Source: Phycisphaeraceae bacterium (lineage in GTDB: Bacteria; Planctomycetota; Phycisphaerae; Phycisphaerales; Phycisphaeraceae). Taken from it: 64,000 bases of DNA. A program made the position numbers and the translations under genes. The notes below the pieces were generated by a model. That model ran no database searches. It saw only the letters and a list, made by a program, of their open reading frames with translations, and was not told where the DNA came from. Below are positions 60,647-64,000 of the stretch, one piece after another; the stretch's first letter is position 1, and the number at the start of each line of letters is the position of its first letter. The stretch is taken from assembly GCA_028284155.1 (NCBI GenBank), contig JANQSF010000066.1, forward strand, positions 1 to 64,000, in the 5' to 3' direction.

Positions 60647-61963
60647 TCAGGTCAGCACGTCGCGGACCGGCTTGATGCCCGGATTGACCAGCGGGATGGG
60701 GCGCGAGCCGACGTGGTATTCCTTGTCGTGCTTGATGCCCAGCGCCTCGTAGATCGTCGCGAAGAGCTCGCCCGCGCCGATCTCGCCATCGACCACCTTC
60801 TCGCCCTTGGCGTCGGTCTTGCCGTACACGGCGCCGCCGACGATGCCGCAGCCGGAGAGCGAGCAACTCCAAGCGGTAGCGAAGTGGTCTCGGCCGAGGC
60901 TGGCGTTGATCCGCGGCGTGCGCCCGAACTCGCCGAGCGTGATGACCAGCGTGTGTTTCAGCAGGCCGCGCTCGTCCAGGTCGTCCAGCAGCGTACTCAT
61001 GACGTGATCGAGTTCGCTGACGAGTTCGAGGTGCGTCTCGAAGTTCTGGCCGTGGCTATCCCACCACGCGCGGCTGACACGGACGAACGGGACGCCGGCT
61101 TCGACCATGCGGCGGGCCATCAGGGCTTGTTGGCCAAACTGCGATGGGCCGTACCGCAGACGGGCCTGCTTCGACTCTTTCTCGATGTCGAACAGGTCGC
61201 GGCTGGACATCAGGCCGGTGATCCGTGCGTAGGCATCGGCGTGGCTTTCCAGGGCGCTGCTCTTTCGACCTGCGGCGAATCGGCGGCTCATGAAATCGCG
61301 CAGGTGCGCGCGGGCCGCGTGGTCGTCCGCGTCGACCGACTTGGGCAGGCTCATGTTGGGCGGCGACATCTGTTCGTACAGCTTGACCGGCGCGTAACGC
61401 GCGCCGAGAAAGCCGGGCGTTAGCCGTGCGGACGATCGGCCTTCCGTCTGCGAGTAGAACTCGACGTAGTCGGGCACCTTGCTGTCGGCCCTTCCCAGTT
61501 CCTTGGCCAACACCGCGCCCAAGTCGGGGTAGACCAGATTCGGTTCGTCCTTTCGGCCGCGCATCATGAGTTGTGCGCCGCCGCCGTGCCCGCCGTCGCG
61601 CGTGTTGAGCGAGCGGATGATACAAGTCTTGTCCATCCGCCGCGACATCTTCGGCAGTAACTCGCTGATGTGCGTGCCGGGGACGTTGGTCTTGATCTTG
61701 TCGAACGGGCCGCCGGTCTCGACGCCAGGCTTCGGGTCCCACGTTTCGAGTTGGCTTGCGCCACCGGCCAACCAGAGCAGGATGCAGTGCTTCTGCCGCT
61801 TCTTGAGTTCGCCCGCCAGCGCCGACTCCTGCAGTACGTCGAGTTGGGTCATGTCGGCCGCGATCGGCGCGGCGGCGACGCCCGCGGCAGCGCCCAGGAA
61901 GGCACGCCGACTCAGCGTGTGCTCCGGCGAGCCACAGAACGTTTTGCGTTTGGCAGATGACAT
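60647..61963 (-). CDS. DUF1501 secreted protein
   Basis: 438 residues with Tat-like leader (L-S-R-R-A-F-L-G-A-A-A-G-V-A-A-A-P). DUF1501 features: I-L-L-W-L-A-G-G-A-S-Q-L-E-T-W-D-P-K, I-I-R-S-L-N-T-R-D-G-G-H and V-I-T-L-G-E-F-G-R-T-P-R. Paired with the DUF1549 gene 51 bp upstream. Confidence 0.9.
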   Translation of the reverse strand: MSSAKRKTFCGSPEHTLSRRAFLGAAAGVAAAPIAADMTQLDVLQESALAGELKKRQKHCILLWLAGGASQLETWDPKPGVETGGPFDKIKTNVPGTHISELLPKMSRRMDKTCIIRSLNTRDGGHGGGAQLMMRGRKDEPNLVYPDLGAVLAKELGRADSKVPDYVEFYSQTEGRSSARLTPGFLGARYAPVKLYEQMSPPNMSLPKSVDADDHAARAHLRDFMSRRFAAGRKSSALESHADAYARITGLMSSRDLFDIEKESKQARLRYGPSQFGQQALMARRMVEAGVPFVRVSRAWWDSHGQNFETHLELVSELDHVMSTLLDDLDERGLLKHTLVITLGEFGRTPRINASLGRDHFATAWSCSLSGCGIVGGAVYGKTDAKGEKVVDGEIGAGELFATIYEALGIKHDKEYHVGSRPIPLVNPGIKPVRDVLT

Positions 61964-62014
61964 GGATGAACTCCATTCGGCAGGGCGGCCTTGGCGGACC
62001 GTCGTGTGTCGGGG

Positions 62015-63640
62015 TCAATGATTGAAACGAGCCTCGCCGCTGGTCATCATCGCCCAGACGATCTGGGCGACGGCCGCGTCGCGTTGGTCCTTGCGCTGCG
62101 CGAGGTAAGCGGCGAACGCGCGGCGTTCTTCGTCGTCGGTCGGCCGAGAGAGCACGGACCAGACTGCCGACTCGATCAACTCGCGGTCGTCTTCGACCTT
62201 GCGCAGGTGCCGGACGAGGGCGTTTTCCATCAGCTCGCGCTGAAGGTTTTCATCATTGCTCAGCATCAACGCTTCGTCGACACTGACTTGAAATCGTTGG
62301 CCGGGGTACTCGAATTTGCCGGCCAAACCCCGAGCGCCGCCTTCGACACCCTCGACCCACTTCTCGAAGTCGGCCTCAGGCGTGTCAGCCCGATGCGCGG
62401 CCGGATCCTGCCCTGCCATACGCAGGGCGATGGCGTATTGACGCGGCGTCAGTGGCTTGACGTTCGCGACAGCGAACAGTTTCGGCGTCGGACGATCTTC
62501 GGACGAACCGTTCCACCGGCTCGCACGTTGATAGGTCTTTGACGCGACGATGCCGCGCATCAGACGTCGCAGGTCGTAGCCGTTTGCGATCAGGTCGCGC
62601 GACAGCCACTCGAGCAGTTCGGGGTGGCTGGGCGCGTTCATGGAGTGCATCTGATCCAGCGGCATGACCAGCCCTTGGCCGACGAGTTGATGCCAGACTC
62701 GGTTGACGATCGACCTCGCCAGGAACTGGTCGTTCCCGGTCGAAAGTGCCGCGTCGATCAACTGCATCCGTCGGCTGAAACTGGGCGGGGGAAGTGGTTG
62801 CTTTTTCTTGCGGAACTCATCGCGTCGCTTCTTGAGTTCCTTCTTGGTCTTGTCGTCGGGTTCCTTGATCTGCGGTTCGTCGATCGGCTTGCCATCAAGG
62901 AACATCAACTTGGCGGCGCGCTTGTCGCCGTCGACGGTCTGGAAACTGACGTAGCCATACTCTTCCTCACCGATGAAGTCGCCGTTCTCAAACGTACGGT
63001 TGAAGAACGACTTCATGCCGTAGAAGTGGTCCTGCGTCCAGTCGAGCACGAGCGGGTGGTCGTGGCACTTGGCGCAACTGATGTTGATGCCAAAGAAGTC
63101 GACGCTGACTTTGTTCGCCATCAGGTCGATGTCGCGGACCGTGCTACGCAGGTACTCTTGCGCGCCCTTGGTCTGGTCGCTCGCCCCGTCGGCTGAGATC
63201 AGCTCGCGGAACATTTTGTCCCACGGCCGATTCTCGGCGATCGCGACTTCGAGGTAGGCGGCCAGGCTCTTGGGCTTGCCGTTGGCGGTACGCATCAGCA
63301 TCGCGTCGAACACGTCAACCTGATGCCTGACAAAGCTGCGCGACGACATCAGGCGATCGACCAGCTTCACGTACTTGTCTTTTTCCTTCGACGCGACGTA
63401 TGCCCGCGCTTCTGTCGCCGTCGGTGTCCTGCCTGCCAGGTCGAGCGTGAGGCGGCGGATCAGGGTCGCGTCGTCGGCGCGGTCGGCCGGCTGAACGCCC
63501 TCGGACTTGAGTTTCGCGTCAACGTAGTGATCGATGGCCTGCGGGATGGAAGAGTCCGCGGGCAGCAAGTCGGCAGCGGACGCGATCGGCCCAAAGGCGA
63601 TGCAAAGCAGGAGCAAGGCGATCCGACGGATATGGATCAT
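62015..63640 (-). CDS. DUF1549/DUF1553 secreted protein (short form)
   Basis: About 541 residues from ATG 63640 with signal peptide (I-A-L-L-L-L-C-I-A-F-G). DUF1549 with L-I-R-R-L-T-L-D-L-A-G-R-T-P and haem-like C-A-K-C-H-D-H-P. DUF1553 with S-I-V-N-R-V-W-H-Q-L-V-G. A lysine-rich linker (K-K-E-L-K-K-R-R-D-E-F-R-K-K-K) separates the two. It is much shorter than the homologue at 9615 (no inserted domains). Sits between two DUF1501 genes. Confidence 0.9.
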   Translation of the reverse strand: MIHIRRIALLLLCIAFGPIASAADLLPADSSIPQAIDHYVDAKLKSEGVQPADRADDATLIRRLTLDLAGRTPTATEARAYVASKEKDKYVKLVDRLMSSRSFVRHQVDVFDAMLMRTANGKPKSLAAYLEVAIAENRPWDKMFRELISADGASDQTKGAQEYLRSTVRDIDLMANKVSVDFFGINISCAKCHDHPLVLDWTQDHFYGMKSFFNRTFENGDFIGEEEYGYVSFQTVDGDKRAAKLMFLDGKPIDEPQIKEPDDKTKKELKKRRDEFRKKKQPLPPPSFSRRMQLIDAALSTGNDQFLARSIVNRVWHQLVGQGLVMPLDQMHSMNAPSHPELLEWLSRDLIANGYDLRRLMRGIVASKTYQRASRWNGSSEDRPTPKLFAVANVKPLTPRQYAIALRMAGQDPAAHRADTPEADFEKWVEGVEGGARGLAGKFEYPGQRFQVSVDEALMLSNDENLQRELMENALVRHLRKVEDDRELIESAVWSVLSRPTDDEERRAFAAYLAQRKDQRDAAVAQIVWAMMTSGEARFNH

Positions 63641-63786
63641 GACGGTGGTCTCGGATGGACTCAACATCGGCCGAGCGCGGCGATGACCGCCAGCGTTCGG
63701 CATTCGGCTGATACTGGATTGACACTGGCGGGCTGAGGTTAGCACGCACGTTCGACAGGCTGCGTGGCGGGCTTGCGCGGCCGATG

Positions 63787-64000
63787 TCAGCCCGTTAACT
63801 GTTTGATCGGCCTGCCGGTCTCGACCAGGTAATGCGGTCGGCCGGTGACGTCGCGGAGGGTGACCGTGCGCGGGTCGATGCCGAGGTTGTGGTAGAGCGT
63901 CGCGATGACGTCCTGGAAGTGGATCGGGCTGGACGTGACCTCGCCGGCGTGGCGGTCGGTTCGGCCGATGACCTGGCCGACCTTCGTACCGCCGCCGGCG
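63787..64000 (-). CDS. DUF1501 protein, C-terminal fragment (continues beyond the window)
   Basis: The last 71 residues of a reverse-strand gene whose start lies outside the window. G-G-G-T-K-V-G-Q-V-I-G-R-T-D near the edge, then F-Q-D-V-I-A-T-L-Y-H-N-L-G-I-D-P and R-P-H-Y-L-V-E-T-G-R-P-I, exactly the closing part of DUF1501 proteins. It would be the first gene of the minus-strand series in this part of the window. Confidence 0.88.
   Translation of the reverse strand, partial: AGGGTKVGQVIGRTDRHAGEVTSSPIHFQDVIATLYHNLGIDPRTVTLRDVTGRPHYLVETGRPIKQLTG

Noticed and set aside
1..64000. CRISPR arrays, transposase genes, prophage or rRNA
   Set aside because: No regularly spaced repeats, no transposase or integrase frames and no rRNA segments were seen on either strand.

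Overview
The window is high-GC DNA from a planctomycete (phylum Planctomycetota; the class cannot be fixed from sequence alone). The assignment rests on the dense set of families typical of that phylum: DUF1501, DUF1549/DUF1553, DUF1552, DUF1587/1592/1588/1585 proteins, PVC-type dehydrogenase propellers fused to cytochrome c, and secreted kelch or DUF4838 proteins. No rRNA, CRISPR array, phage or transposase was seen. One tRNA-Ser(GCU) is present.

Layout. (1) 1-3115: an HMGL-like aldolase (cut by the window edge), a PaaK-like CoA ligase and a phytanoyl-CoA dioxygenase-like protein. (2) 3235-27809: the first secretome block. It holds two giant multidomain redox proteins (3235-8112 and 24408-27809), a minus-strand DUF1592-DUF1552-DUF1549/1553-DUF1501 operon (17904 to 8174), and a plus-strand DUF1592/DUF1552 pair (18006-22094) split by a 491-bp cassette that is bounded by inverted REP-like palindromes and carries a small membrane-protein gene. 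A DUF4838 protein follows. (3) 27849-28103: terminator, tRNA-Ser, terminator. (4) 28143-46056: a light/oxidative-stress cluster (below). (5) 46336-50214: a second sigma-70 factor and a tandem-esterase secreted protein. (6) 50636-64000: the second secretome block, with DUF1592, DUF1552, unknown, polysaccharide-lyase-like and kelch genes on the plus strand, facing a minus-strand DUF1501-DUF1549-DUF1501-WD40-kelch series.

The most interesting part is 28143-46056. A CarH-like B12-binding protein (43338-44393) keeps the photoreceptor residues W-H-x8-E-H but has no recognisable MerR DNA-binding domain. It lies just upstream of an ECF sigma factor and an RskA-type anti-sigma factor. Four promoter-like sites in this cluster, and apparently only there, share GTTGAATCYG, exactly 15 nt, then CGAAR. 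They point outward from two divergent intergenic regions. One drives a nine-gene operon of overlapping or abutting genes (desaturase, FAD oxidoreductase, DUF1365, cyclopropane-fatty-acid synthase, DUF1295, second CFA-like methyltransferase, DUF1475, SpoIIE-type phosphatase, TIGR01777 epimerase), possibly with a tenth gene. One drives a SOUL lipoprotein. One drives DUF378-fasciclin and possibly, past a terminator, an SDR and a photolyase-related protein. One drives the B12 sensor/ECF/anti-sigma genes. The reading proposed here is a B12-photoreceptor-gated ECF sigma regulon that remodels membrane lipids and repairs DNA. It resembles in content the LitR/CarH and RpoE-ChrR light and singlet-oxygen regulons of other bacteria, but with a different regulatory core. 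Gene identities and the repeated motif are read from the sequence; the regulatory logic is inference.
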